From Ostrinia nubilalis (Eukaryota; Arthropoda; Insecta; Lepidoptera; Crambidae): 64,000 nt of DNA. The stretch lies in NCBI RefSeq assembly GCF_963855985.1, contig NC_087097.1, positions 5,055,001 through 5,119,000 of the forward strand, read 5' to 3'. Positions 11,006 to 23,262 of the stretch are shown piece after piece. The translations under genes and the position numbers were made by a program. Position 1 is the first letter of the stretch, and the number at the start of each line of letters is the position of its first letter. The notes below the pieces were generated by a model, which saw only the letters and a list, made by a program, of their open reading frames with translations, was not told the DNA's origin and did not search any database.

Positions 11006-12189
11006 TAGGGTAAGTGCGTTAGTTTTCGTCCAATTATCGGAGTTGTCAACTTTGTGATGCGAAATGAATATCTTAAAATAACCTTACTCATATGTATCAT
11101 ATGTCATTTTAGTCCTTATATAGTCTACTTTACGTTAATATTATATGACAATAAGTAAATACCACGGGTTTATTTATAAAAAATATTTTATGCAAAAGAG
11201 GTGATTTCACTAGTTTTCGTCCAAAAAAATCAGTTTTCGTCCTAGTGTACGCTAGTTTTCGACCACTGTGTAGAAAAAAGGGTGCAGTTGAATTATTAAC
11301 TTAAAACCAATTCTACAATACAGTAACTATGGATTGTAGTATATCATTTGAAAGGTAATTTTGTTAGCTTTCAAATGATATCAAAAAGATTTAAATAAGT
11401 TTCTTACCTAAATTTAGGAAAATATTGCAATAGGTCGAAGGATAAATGGACGAAAACTAATCTACAGGAATAGCTAATTTTGGTTTTCGTCCACCCCAGT
11501 GCTTGCGCATGACGTCATGGACGAAAACACAACAACGTTTAAAGCTGTTTTTTGTTTTCGTCCACATCTTTTTAACGGTTTTTATGGGTTTATCACTGTT
11601 AAAAAGTGGACGTAAACTAAAATGTTTAATGTAATAGCAATAAAGATCATATTGGAAGAAAAAACATTGTATTTTGTAGGTCCATTGAAGTAAAATGATT
11701 ATTAAAAATATTAACTAGGTGTCAGGGTTTCCGTCCACGTGGACGAAAACCAAAATCTTGCAAAATTGTTATGCTAGTATTAGTCCACTTAATTATCTAA
11801 GATTTCTATACAAAAACTTTAATAAACCCTTAAAATAGTGTTTATTATGCTAATAATTAGACATACGTGCCAAAAACATTACGTAAAGTAGCTAAAACAG
11901 TAATCAAACATATCATGAAAGTTCCCTACCGGCACGTTTTTTTTCTAACTTGACGACGTTTTCCATTCACTTGTGTGCAGCAGCAACTTTCGTAGATTTT
12001 TTTGGAGTTATTACTTGTCAAATTAAATTTTCATGCAGACAGAACTGTTACTTAGATATTATAGATTGTAACAAGTCCAAACTTGCACGGAAAGTTAGGT
12101 TTGTATTCTAATTTTCCGTATTTGTTTGTGGCAAGTCGGTCAAATGGACGAAAACAGGAGCTGGACGGAAAACCGGCGCAATTACCCTA
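11006..12189. mobile_element. TA-flanked 1,180-bp element with 13 GTTTTCGTCCA-type motifs
   Basis: The element spans 11008-12187 between TA dinucleotides at 11006-11007 and 12188-12189. The left end reads GGGTAAGTGCGTTAGTTTTC and the reverse complement of the right end reads GGGTAATTGCGCCGGTTTTC, a 20-bp inverted repeat with four differences. The TA duplication suggests a Tc1/mariner-like or other TA-targeting DNA transposon, but no transposase frame is present. The 11-mer GTTTTCGTCCA, or close variants, occurs at 11022, 11213, 11233, 11254, 11483, 11554 and 11727. Its complement is at 11447, 11518, 11607, 11740, 12145 and 12162. Outside the element the motif was not seen. Confidence 0.85.
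11341..11381. repeat. Perfect 14-bp stem hairpin inside the TA element
   Basis: ATATCATTTGAAAG at 11341-11354 is exactly complementary to CTTTCAAATGATAT at 11368-11381, with a 13-base loop. It is the only strong internal palindrome noticed in the 1,180-bp element. Confidence 0.9.
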
Positions 12190-15036
12190 CCTATGCTTAT
12201 TTGCACCTAGTTTATCAATCACCATGTTAATTCCATGCTTTCTATCCAGTCGACTGCTTTAACGACAAGGGTGGGCAGTCGTTGAGATGACAGCGCGAAA
12301 ATCGTCGGCATCCACTAATTATGACCCTTATGTACCACTATATTGACAAAGTTCTCCGTCTTCGTACGCGATATTGGAAATTTGGCATCTACCATCGGCT
12401 GATCTGACATTAGGCGTAGTCTGGCTTTGATATTCAATTTTCAACTGTATTACCTTGACAATCAGTTCAAAATTGATTACTAGAAAATTATTTGACAGAC
12501 GATTTCTACTCTCGACAAATGCATTTGAATTAGCCCACAGGGGTACTCCATGTTATATTTTTATCTTTGTTACATACACGCAGTACTTATAATGCCTATA
12601 AAGTTATTTCGGCTACCTAAATATTTTGTGAACGGTTGAAATATTAGTTCGTTAAAAACAATTGAGTTAGTAAAAAATACATTTATTTCAACTGTTTTAT
12701 GGGACCTCGAAAAGTCAAGTAGGTACTCGTAAATCTATTTATAAAGTACCATCTACCTATTAATAGGTCAAGGTCACCCAACTGAAAAAGGAACATTTTT
12801 TAACAGTAGGAAGATTTACTGAATACTACTGACAACGCCACTCTTGTAGCGGAGTTTTGGGCTGACATTTTATAGGTTTGTTGTAGTCACGACAAGAAGA
12901 AGAGGATTGACCTGAAATGGAATCAAATCCAGGTCCTTTAGACGCAAAGACAACGTTTCTAAAGCGCATTGAAGTATTTGTACTATCGTGCAACAGAGGG
13001 CTTGTCTAAAGCTTCTTACAGACGGGTGCATTTGGACTACAAGTCAACTCACAAATGCAGTTTCAATAACCTTTATGCAGTTGCCATAACTGCAAAGAAA
13101 CTGAAACCCGACTGCTATTTACCTGTTGCTTTGCCTGCTTGTAGTCAGTAAGAAGTTCTTATATCTAAGTTGCAAGAGCATACTTATGCATAAATTGAAT
13201 GCTGTTCTTTTGTCTCACAATCCAGTCCAGACACGTCAAACATCTGTGACGTCTCATAGAGTCTGTAACCAAAATAGAACAAAATCGTGAAAATCCTTAC
13301 AAGTATCCCTAAAACCCTGTTTAATATGCAAGAGGCATTGTATTTCGTTCCACAACGACACACTCCACGTGTTGAATGTAAGTTGGCTAATGCGAAACGT
13401 AATTTGAGCGCTTTTTATATTAAAAGTGCTTCTGAATTTTCTATACAAATTGTAAATACCTATAAAGACGGGCAGAAAGCTTTCTGGCTAAAATATGAAA
13501 TTGCACCATTTGTAAATACGTATCTATAACTCTACTTTAATTAAATTAATGTTGTACAAACTCTGAAATGAAAGAATATGACATTCAAGCAAAACGCTGA
13601 TGAAAGTGTTTTTCGTTCATAAAAAAATTGTTTCAGTAAAATTTCGTTTTTAGTGTACCGTCTAAACCGTAAAAACGAAGGGAGCAAGGATTACCGACCT
13701 TTTTCTGTTTGTCTTCACACCCCTTTCGCTCAGAAAAATGTGTTGCGGATGAATTTTGGGAAGTCATTTTAGAGAGTGGGCTTGTTCCTACATTTTAACA
13801 GCCAAAACGGCTATGAGAGGTATTGTTACGGTTTTGAAGGGAAACATTTCTAGGGAAAAGCCACGATCATAGTTTAAACAATTAAAAAAGATATTTTGGT
13901 TCGTACCGTAATAAAACTTATAAAATATTCACATCCCTAGTTCATTAAATCTTACGGTACTTTTTCCGTAGTAAAAAAATTTATAGAAACAGAAGAAATT
14001 ATAGAATCAGTATTTTTGCATCTTTGCAGATCCGATTCTTTTCTTCTTTTCTTTTCCTCCATTTTTTTCAAAAAATTACATTTCTATATAGATTCATATT
14101 AACAACCAATACAATTTGGCTTGCAATTATGGCCAGAAACCTGTATTTCCACATTTTTACATATCGGAGCTCTGGTACAGTCAGCCTAACATTTTAATTC
14201 CATCCAGGGGAATTCCTTCAGGGAATTGGGATTTGCGTGTTTTTATTAATGACTAGCTTTGTGCGATGTGGGTAGCTCGCATGCATTATTAAACGGTCCT
14301 TGCTTATGCCACAGTGGAAAAAAATACAATAGGTCCAGTCTTTTGGGAAATCTTGATCCATCGTAGGTTTATTTAATTTGGGTGAGAATAAATACAGCAG
14401 TACACGCATTAAAGACAGAAAGGAAATAACGACAGAATACTTTGTTCATTAAGTTTATATTTCGGGATCGTGAAATAAGTATGCATCTAATGCCAAAAGT
14501 AGTTTGACCTTATCATTCAAAGTGTAAAGTTCTAACAAAACTTCTGACATAGCGACCTTTATAAATATGTATATTTAATACGATTTACTTTGCATGTTAA
14601 ACTAGATTTGAATACGAGTAGTTACTTATGTAAGAGAAGAAAATTACTCCCAAAGAAATCTGTCAGTTCTGAAATTACCTACGTATAAGTTTTTCCATCA
14701 TAAATGGCTTGAAAACAAAAAATAGGTAGGTATACTCGTAATCATACATTTTACCTAAATATATTGAAGACATAGATAAGTAGAACTCATTAAACCACGG
14801 CTATTTTAAGACTCTCTTCGTATTTACTTAAATAAAAAGGAAATTAATCAAAATAATAAGCAGGTGAAAATACAAGATGTTTTATTTTTCATTTGATGAT
14901 ATTTCTCGATTACAGAGTAGAAAGCTGTGAGCTTTGGCTTTTAAAAGTAATGAGACCATTAATAAACATGTTATTCCAACAGGATACCAGTCCTATAAAT
15001 AAGGATTTATTGAGCTAGAATGTGGGAGAAATATTA
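12190..15036. other. No gene recognised; 2.8 kb
   Basis: No domain or element termini were found. Short frames at 12969-13151 and 13287-13529 have no recognisable family and lack plausible splice context. A TGGAATCAAATCCAGG word at about 12917 resembles an inverted tRNA-type B box, so an old SINE remnant is possible, but nothing else supports it. Confidence 0.5.
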
Positions 15037-15037
15037 C

Positions 15038-15166
15038 TTAGGCTGGGTTGCACCATCTTACTTTAACTTTGACAGACGTCAAAAATCTGTCAAACTCCAT
15101 ACAAAGAACACCGGTTATCGATACAGTTACGGTCAAAGTTAGGTGGTGCAACTCAACTCAGCCTTA
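15038..15166 (+). mobile_element. MITE of the GGTTGCACCA family, copy 1
   Basis: The ends are GGCTGGGTTGCACCATCTTA and the inverted GTGGTGCAACTCAACTCAGCC. The interior carries TTTGACAGACGTCAAAAATC and CTCCATACAAAGAACACCGG. One of five copies in this window (also 21217, 39555, 46644 and 60935). Confidence 0.9.
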
Positions 15167-15169
15167 GTC

Positions 15170-16373
15170 TTTATAATCTTTTTGCCTCTTTTTTTTAGAA
15201 GCATATTATACTACTAGCTGTAATATTTTATTCCTTGTTTAACGGTAACTCAACTGCAGTGCAGTTAATGGAAACAAAATTGGTGTAAAATATTTTTTTT
15301 TCATTTATTATCATTTTACAAAAATATCGGTTCGTAAAAAAACACGAATTATCCAATGCGGGACCATTCACAAATTGCCGATGCATTTTTCATGAGAACA
15401 GTATCCGGAGCTATGAATCTCTGATTTAATTATTGAGATAGCTCCATCGTAGCATGTTTGAATAATGACCCACCATCTTTTCGAGTCTAGTATGCATTAT
15501 CGAGTTTTCCGAAGGCTCAGACTGATGGTTGTAATTAAAATATTTTCCATAAGTAATCTGTTAATGGATGGAATACATGTTTGGGTGCTTTGATTAAAAG
15601 TGCCTGGCGAGAAACTTTAAAAGTGCAGTGTGACGATTATATTGCAAAAATTCGTCACGTCAGTGTCGCGTCCATGTCGCACGTAAGTCGCGCTGCTGCA
15701 TCTCCATACTATAAAATACTATTTTATTAAATATTCATCAGATGTGCACTCAATTTTGTAATTAGAAAACTATGTTGTAATTACGGCCATGGTATTAAAA
15801 TTAAATGCTATATTTAATACTGAGACTTGAGTTGCCCTGAAAGTAAACATTTATTAAAGTAATAACTTATAATAGGACTTTACAAAGTTATAATAAAGTT
15901 TGTTTGGTGTAGGTGTCTAATTTTGTATTCCTAATTCTGTTTATTGCCTTAAATTATTTGAAGTTTGAATAACTTAACATTTTCTATCCAAAGATTTTGT
16001 GATAACAACAAGTGAAATGGAACTTTATAATTATCTTGACTTTCGCAAGAAATATTATACTATTTGGTAATTTCTTTAGATTAATGTGAAGACTTATAAT
16101 TTGTTACTCATCCACCTTATATTGCACTGTTATTAACTCCAAGTTAAATTACAAACTCAAAACTCTTCTTACCGTGATTTTCCTGAGAGTTTCTGGGTTC
16201 GATTTCTTGCTTACTTAAACATACTTAAAGGAAACAATGTGCCTATTATTATCAACTCATTTCGTATTCAAAATAAAATCTTAATGTATCCGTTTAAAAC
16301 AAACTTCTAATGTAGCATGATTCATGAATTATTAACACCCTTTTACCCTCTAAGGGCTATTTAACCCACCCTG
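15170..16373. other. No gene recognised
   Basis: AT-rich sequence without a coding signature. A short run of GTCGC words lies at about 15655-15695 (GTGTCGCGTCCATGTCGCAC), possibly a repeat remnant. Confidence 0.5.
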
Positions 16374-16375
16374 TA

Positions 16376-16784
16376 TACAGGATGTCCCAAAAAGTAGTGT
16401 CAAGCTGAAGCCCAGAGGTAGAGCATCACTAGGGCTACCTGAATCACCCCCATATATTATGTTCCGTGATTTTTGATAGTTTTCGAGTTATGATTGTTTT
16501 AAATGTCTATGCTTAAGTACTTTTTTGGTCACTATGCATGGTGCGAATAATAATTAAGGTACATGCCTGAATTTTTATTATTATTAGGTGAATACTATGC
16601 CTAGCTGATTTAGAAGTACTTATTTACATTTGTAACATGAATAAAAACTAAGAACGTTAAAAATCCTCTATGTTGTAAAAAAAAATCATAACTCGAAAAC
16701 TATCAAAAGTCGCGGTGATTGTTGTAGCCCTAGTGGTGCTCTACCTTTGGGCTTCGGCTTGACACTGTTTTGGGACACCCTGTA
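16376..16784. mobile_element. TA-flanked MITE with about 100-bp inverted arms
   Basis: The element spans 16378-16782 with TA at 16376-16377 and 16783-16784. The left arm (16378-16494) begins CAGGATGTCCCAAAAAGTAG and the right arm (16685-16782) ends CTGTTTTGGGACACCCTG. The arms share TGTCAAGCTGAAGCC and TAGAGCATCACTAGGGCTAC as inverted versions with scattered substitutions, plus TAGTTTTCGAGTTATGATT. The right arm lacks about 19 bases present in the left. There is no transposase. A mariner/Tc1-type parent is likely from the TA target and TGTCCC-rich ends. Confidence 0.9.
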
Positions 16785-16789
16785 TACTG

Positions 16790-18430
16790 TTACGTTTATC
16801 TAATTGACGCTTGTCTTTAACGAAGGCCTTATCAATATGCAGGCTTTTTCTTTGGCCTCGCCCCCGGCATTTGTTAGTTAGACGAAACTTATTCTGAGGT
16901 CGTCGGACAAAATTTAATTAGCTGTGTTGTTGTAATGTAACACTTTGAGTATTTTGTTGTGGGGATTGAAATCCGCTTTGATTAACAGATACAATATAAT
17001 GTTAGGGCTGTTTTGGTCTAGGATTCTTCCGCTGCTTATAAAGTCAGTTTTGAAATGCTTCGTGCCAGGCGCTATTCTTGTGAGATATTTTAAATAGTTA
17101 TTTTGATCTTAAATTACCTTTTCTAGATTAGTTTTATAATAGCTCTAAATCTAATCAAGATCATTTGTTGTGTCACCTTTAGAAGGTCAACAAGATCATT
17201 TCTAAGTGGATTTAGCTAGTCTTATGAATGTTTGATTTTAATAGTGTCATACGCCAAAATAAATTATTTTTAATTATCCAAATTAAATTAAGAATTTCTG
17301 AGGATACAGCTGGAGGTTTGGATTTTGCCTAAGTAGGCACTTAGACATTGTAAAATATTAATATTACAATTTAATCACAAGTGAATTAAAATAGACAGCA
17401 AACTTTGCTCAAAATCTTCGAGTTCTCTAGAATTTTGTCTAATCATAAAACTGTCAGGTTATGAATAACCGAGACAATTTTAGTCCGACGTAGAACTATA
17501 ATAATTTCGTCTACGAAATGGCTACGGCTGCTACTACTGCTACAGGTGGTTTAATGTGGGATATACTTGTTAATACTCGTTGCTACGAAACTATTACATT
17601 GTGTTGTTTTATAGTACTGGCTAATAGAGTTCATTTTGTGCTCGTGCTACGGCGTTATGTACTGCTACGAGTACTCCAAGTAACTTGAATTCTTTTTCAT
17701 AATATTTTTAGTAAAAGAACAACTTTTGTCATGGAATAAAATAAAATCTAATTTTCACAGCAAAAATTACAGTAGGTAAATGTTTTCCTATTTAATGGGA
17801 TAAGGTATTTAATGTGCACCTAAAATTTAATCATCCGAGACGTTTTAATAATGTATTTATTATCATCATAAACATTTCAATAAGCGGGACGCCTGCAGAA
17901 GTTTCTGAATATTTTCCTACGGAATGCTATTAAGGCGCCCGAACAAAAAATGCAACTAATTGACTCGCCTACAGAATGAAATTCATGAACAAGCACCCTC
18001 TAATGACAATTTGAATTATTTTAACGATCCTATGACTTTGTGTCATAAATATATTTTTATTAAAATATAGACAACACGTAACGTAAGTGTATTATGGAAT
18101 TTTTGGTAATTAATTTATAAGGTAAAGGAAAACTTTTCATATAATATGAGATAGAAGACTACTGAGTTTTTAAAAACAGTCACAAAGTAGAATACGATAA
18201 TTATTATTGACTGAGACTAAGTTTATTCCCAGTATAAATTTAAAGGCAACCAAATGTCTAATTATAAAAATTAATCACAAAGAATCCTCATCATCATAAA
18301 ACAGATTTATCACTTTAAAATCTTAATTATTATCAAAATCGCAAGCAACGAAATTGCCTTATCCGTAAAGGACATGGCGTTTTGCTATTAACGCGATGAG
18401 TCAAAACATTTAAGCCTCAAGTCCGGTTAA
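16790..18430. other. No gene recognised; contains GCTACG-rich stretch
   Basis: Apart from the GCTACG-rich part at 17510-17670 I see no repeats with defined ends and no coding signature. Confidence 0.5.
17510..17670. repeat. GCTACG-rich repeat fragment
   Basis: Words such as CTACGAAAT, GGCTACGGCTGCTACTACTG, GTTGCTACGAAAC, CGTGCTACGG and CTGCTACGAG recur here. The style matches 1068-1140. Likely a degenerate dispersed repeat; ends not defined. Confidence 0.4.
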
Positions 18431-18589
18431 GGCCGAAAATAATTAATTGGCTTGTCACAGACAAGCTGCCTGTTGTAGACGCCGCTTTACATTCCTTCAG
18501 GGTCAGGAAAAAGTTGTATCGAATAGCCACGCAGCCACGCTGCTGTGTACGGTTGAGTTGAGTCAATTACACCTTATTGAAACCCACTC

Positions 18590-18736
18590 GCACGCTGCTG
18601 AGGTTTTATTGAGTATACCCCGTCCTTTTTAGGACGGAGCAGCGCCCTTTTCAGGGCGCCGGGAATCCCATACACCACCCTGTCATCCGGAAGTGGTGAC
18701 GGTGCGTAAAGCATTTCCTCTGCGACAAAAAAAAAA
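18590..18736 (+). mobile_element. Probable retroelement 3' end with twin hairpins and poly(A)
   Basis: CCGTCCTTTTTAGGACGG (18620-18637) and GCGCCCTTTTCAGGGCGC (18642-18659) form two perfect adjacent hairpins. They are followed by the GC-richer GGGAATCCCATACACCACCC and CACGGTGCG-like stretches, then an A run at about 18727-18735. The terminal A run and structured RNA-like hairpins suggest the 3' end of a retroposon on the plus strand. I recall similar sequence as an interspersed lepidopteran repeat but cannot name its family. Confidence 0.5.
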
Positions 18737-18739
18737 TAC

Positions 18740-20360
18740 ACCTTACTGCTATGCATTTCAGATAAAAACAGGCTTGAGATTTGGAGTCTGGTGAGGTTTT
18801 AAGAAAAATCTGTGTTTGACACTAATTTCTTGAAGATGTTGTCTATTAAAATGTAGGTATTGAATATAAGTGCTGGGAATTTTGGATTTTAGTGAATATT
18901 TCTTTCTTTTGGAATACATGCACGTAATCGATTATTAATTAGGCATTTGTAATAATGTGTATCATACCTAAATATTTTCTTCAGTAAAAAATGTGGTATG
19001 TGAACCCTACACTTGATTGAGAAAAGGCACCTTTTAAATCTACAACAGTCATCTTGGCATTTAACATCAAAGGCGTTTCTTAATGTTTCAGGTCAGTTAC
19101 ATACCTACATTTATAATTACTTCCCTATATCACTCAAATAAGCATGTTAATTTTTGTCAAACGTGGCCTCTACCACCTCAAAGTTGTCTGCGGTTTGTGC
19201 TTTAATAAAATAAGGTTGGCTAGGTTAATTAAACCTTTGCAAGAATATCTTCCCTTTCCGGTCCCTTCTCTTGGTAAATTAATGATATTTTTCAGGACTC
19301 GCTTCGTAAGTGCGTAAGTTAGGTGTGGAAGCAAATTAGGACAAAGCAGCGAACGTGTTAAAACACAATTTGGTTTTGATTTTGCATTTTGATAAGCTTT
19401 TTACTCGACTGCGCCAGAACGATGGTTATGTTTTTAACTTAAATATCAGTTGAGAGTTCAGATATAAATATTTAAGATAGTAAAACATTAATTACTTTTC
19501 TTCTTATCGCGATTTTGGATGATCGAGCGCCTCTTCAGCATAGCTTCATTAATTTTTAAGGAATATTATATGTACTTAAGTAACTTTTGTTTTGTTATAC
19601 CTACTTACTATACTTAAAGTTAAAATTTTCTTATTCTTCTTTCTCTACGAGTCGATTGAATTTGACATTGAATGACAAAGGTACATCTTCTTCAGGAAAA
19701 ATTCTTCAAATGTCAGAAAAATTACGTATAATGTGAAACTAGCGTAAAAATGCAAAACGTTTGAAGCCATAGTATTTTATGATGGCAGCTCATATTTCCA
19801 GCCATGTCAACGGTTTAGCGCAAATAACAAGGTATCGCAACAAAGCCCCATTCATAAAGGAGTGAATTACAGTAATTATAGCTTAAGAACTTAATTCCTG
19901 CAAATGCCTTAATCGAAGGCAAGTGAAATTTACATAATAACCCCTTATAAAGTACCAGGCAGTATATTTTGTGGAGTTATGGGCAACCACAGCGCCCATT
20001 TAGAAATGTCGAGGTGCATATTACAATGTTAGTTGGAAATAAAAATAATTGAGTTGGAGACATTAGTCACGTGGAATAAACGAGATTTAAATAAAGTACG
20101 AGTAGAAGGAATATTTTCTTTTCATTTTATAATTTTATACACTATTTTTATAACCATGGACTATCATGTCCAAGTACAGAAATAACTTTCAGGACTACTT
20201 ACAGGCTTTTTCTTCTATTGTAATACGGTGCCGACACACTTAAAAATCCATCGATAGAGTTTGACGCACGGATCATCGTGCTATCCAAACATTTGAGTCC
20301 TTGGGACTCATCGTCTATCTATTTCTATCTTATGACAAAGCAATACGAGTAAGACCAATC
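18740..20360. other. No gene recognised
   Basis: No domain, splice structure or repeat ends detected. Only short low-complexity AT-rich frames occur. Confidence 0.5.
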
Positions 20361-20365
20361 AAACC

Positions 20366-20440
20366 CTAAGCGGTCGCATGAAACCACGGCAACATTTAAT
20401 TTCTATTGTGTCTCGATTCACGGGTACTTGAAGGGCTACT
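20366..20440. repeat. Dispersed repeat with AAGCGGTCGCAT, copy 1
   Basis: AAGCGGTCGCATGAAACCAC, then a TCTATTGTGTCTCGATTC block and ACTTGAAGG, match the segment at 34930-35005 in the same orientation. No terminal repeats were seen, so the class is unknown. Confidence 0.65.
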
Positions 20441-21216
20441 AAAATATGTTAGTTATATTTCTACCATTTATTTAAAACATCCAATGCTGCCATAGCTACT
20501 TGAGCCCAGTATCTCCACTTTAGTACAATTATTTATTAGTTCTGAACTACATTAACTGTTGAGATTCAGTTAGCAGCTAACACCGCCGCAGTTGACTGAC
20601 TTCGGTTGGCTATCTGCCTAACTTTCTGGATTGAATTTGGTTTTAATTAGTCTAACAAAATGTCAAGTATTATTTTAGTTAAATTATCATGAAATGAATT
20701 GATATGAAAACTGAATGACTGACTGACTGACTTTATAGGAATTGCCTTATAATGAGCAAACCTTTACTCCAATTTTACGAAAAAAATGCCTGATTACAAA
20801 AAATGCACTTGCTCACAGCTTTGACAAAAAGTAATATTCATGTTTATAATGGCTTAATACATGCTACTGCGACCGAAATACAACCGTGAAATATTTCATA
20901 ATAGAAATATGAAACGCATCATAGCGATCTTCCTCGTTTTCGCACCGAACGCTTACAATTCTGCGGAGTAACATAAAACCACCTGAACTAAGTTATCTGC
21001 TGCAAACTACGTCATGAGGGTAGTGTGCCACACTGTAACTGAATACGAACCGAGTTTACAACTAATAATTGTACTGAAGACGAGAGAGTTTGCTAGTCTG
21101 TTTGAATAGCGCGAGCATGATGAATGCACCTGTAACTAAACTTGTTTGATTCACTCGCTTTTGTTTGTGGGATCGCTTTTCATTTGTTAATTTTGTGGTA
21201 GAGAAACTGGAGTCTG
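20441..21216. other. No gene recognised; small GACT microsatellite
   Basis: A (GACT)4-like run occurs at about 20713-20733. Nothing else is recognised. Confidence 0.5.
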
Positions 21217-21335
21217 CGCTGGGTTGCACCATCTTACTTTTACTTTGACAAACGTCAAAAATCTGTCAAACTCCGTACAAAAACACAGGTTATCGTGAAA
21301 GTTACGGTCAAAGTTGGGTGGTGCAATTCAGCCTA
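21217..21335 (+). mobile_element. MITE of the GGTTGCACCA family, copy 2
   Basis: The ends are GCGCTGGGTTGCACCATCTT and GGTGGTGCAATTCAGCC. The interior has TTTGACAAACGTCAAAAATC and CTCCGTACAAAAACACAGG, as in the copy at 15038. Confidence 0.9.
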
Positions 21336-21675
21336 ATAATTATTGTGAAATTGTAAGTTAAATTATGTTCCTTGAACTTTTCAAGCAGCGTTCAAGACGA
21401 ACAACACATTCATGAGAGAATTAAATGGGATAGCCAATCTCACGTAATGGGTTAAGGCGAGGCAAGCATTTCAGAATTGTGTCAATAGCTACGAGTACTT
21501 GTTATAGGATTATTGCACTCAAAATTTCGAAAACATCATCTTTCACTTACTTACTTTGCAGCAGGTGTGTCTTAAAATGAAAAATATATGTTTTGAGAAG
21601 GTACGTTTAGGTATCTATGAATTTGACAAAATTGCACGAGTGAGTCTGACAGTTTTACTAAAGTGCCAAAAAGAT

Positions 21676-21832
21676 GGTAATTAAGTAACAGCAAAAAGTT
21701 TACCATTATGTCTAGCCCGTAACTGATTCAGTGCCTGATAGGTATGGAAGCGGCACGGGAAGGGTTACATAAGACATATCATACAAATCGGAAGCACACC
21801 TGTCGTCTTCCTTTTGCTGTTACTTAATTACC
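21676..21832. mobile_element. 157-bp MITE with perfect 21-bp inverted repeat
   Basis: GGTAATTAAGTAACAGCAAA(A) at 21676-21696 is exactly mirrored at 21812-21832. The interior includes TGGAAGCGGCACGGGA, which recurs at 45198 in a truncated relative. The target duplication is unclear. Confidence 0.85.
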
Positions 21833-23068
21833 GTATACCTAATACTCAACATTTTTCTCATCAATATAATATCTTCAATCACAAAATCGCAGCACAATTG
21901 CAAGCTCTTCAAAACCAACGCGTCATTTCTTATTGTGCTCCGCTCGGATCGGATTTGTTATGCATTTCCTACATTGAATTTCAAATCCGAGACGTGAAGT
22001 GGGAGCTCCGATAAGAACACGAATTTTATTTTTTCTCCCTTCACGGCCCATTTGGTAGCTTTGTGTTAAATTCGTCGACAAGTCATGGATGAAAAGAGGT
22101 TCGTTCTCCTCAATAGCTATTGTCCTGAGGAAATTTTCTTTATATAGTTTCAAGTTTTTTGTCCGAAATTGCACCATTTCGTTTGATGGCCGCTTTGGGA
22201 CATTTTTTAGGCGTTAGCATGTTTTAATTGACAGAAATTGTAATTGAGATGAATTTGAATTTTTTTGTTGCGTTTCTTGTGTAGCATAACTAATTCGTAG
22301 AAGGTATGAGAGTTCTGGCGAATTTTTTAATTCTCTCTTTTTAATTTTCGTGATAAATTGAAGTATATGATAAATGTAGCATAACAATAGCAAGCTCAAC
22401 AAGATTTAGTAACAGACGAAAGATATCGAAATGTATAAAAATGCATAAAAACATTACAGTTTGTTGGAGCGATTTTGCTGATAATATCCTGAAGCTCTTA
22501 TTGTTAGCTCTAGAATTGATTTCGCGGCGAAATTTGTAATAGCAAAATGTTCTGAATAGGAATTTATTAGAGTCTTTTCAATCGTAAAGAGTGCTCGCTC
22601 AGACTTCGTGGAAGTAGCTGTTGAGATAACCTAAAGATAAAACCATATTGAAAGACAATAACGTGCTTGAAATGATTTGTTACCTACTTACCTACGTAGT
22701 TAGTTCTCTTTTTGTAAATCCGAAGTTATTCATGTCAAATTAATAAAACGTTTTATGTGATCCCTGAAGCTTCTAAAAAATTGCTGCTAATGTATCTAAT
22801 TTGTAGGCGCCTTAAGACTTTTTGAATTTAATTGTATTAAAAGAAGTTCTGAATTTAAACAAAATGTAGATAGACATCCATAAAATAGAATGCCAAAGCT
22901 AGATACACCAATTAAAATAAACTACAATAGATGCGGGTTACAAAATGGAATGTGTATTTCGACTTTTTTGTTGGGCCAAAGTTTTGTTGATGCTGCCACA
23001 TTGGTAACGAATATATTTTGCTACCAGAAGTTTCCAAGAGTATTTTTGCATTTATTTCCAGCCTAAAT
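21833..23068. other. No gene recognised
   Basis: Short frames on both strands overlap each other (for example 21814-22014 plus and 21923-22177 minus), as expected of non-coding sequence. No repeat ends were identified. Confidence 0.5.
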
Positions 23069-23262
23069 CCCACTAATATTATAAATGCGAAAGTTTGGAT
23101 GTCTGGGTGTTTGTTACTCTTTCACGCAAAAACTACTGAACGGATTTTGTTGAAACTTTACAGTATTATTGTTTATAACCCAGAATAACATATAGGCTAA
23201 ATTTATGACGATATGTGACAAACTAAATTTCACGCGGGTGAAGCCGCGGGCAAAAGCTAGTC
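23069..23262 (+). mobile_element. Helitron-like non-autonomous element, compact copy
   Basis: It begins TCCCACTAATATTATAAATG, continues with TCTTTCACGCAAAAACTACT and AACGGATTTTG. It ends with the GC palindrome CGCGGGTGAAGCCGCG followed by GGCAAAAGCTAGT. A TC start, a hairpin just upstream of the end and a CTAGT terminus fit Helitrons. The copy at 45234-45725 has the same sequence with a SINE inserted. Confidence 0.8.
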
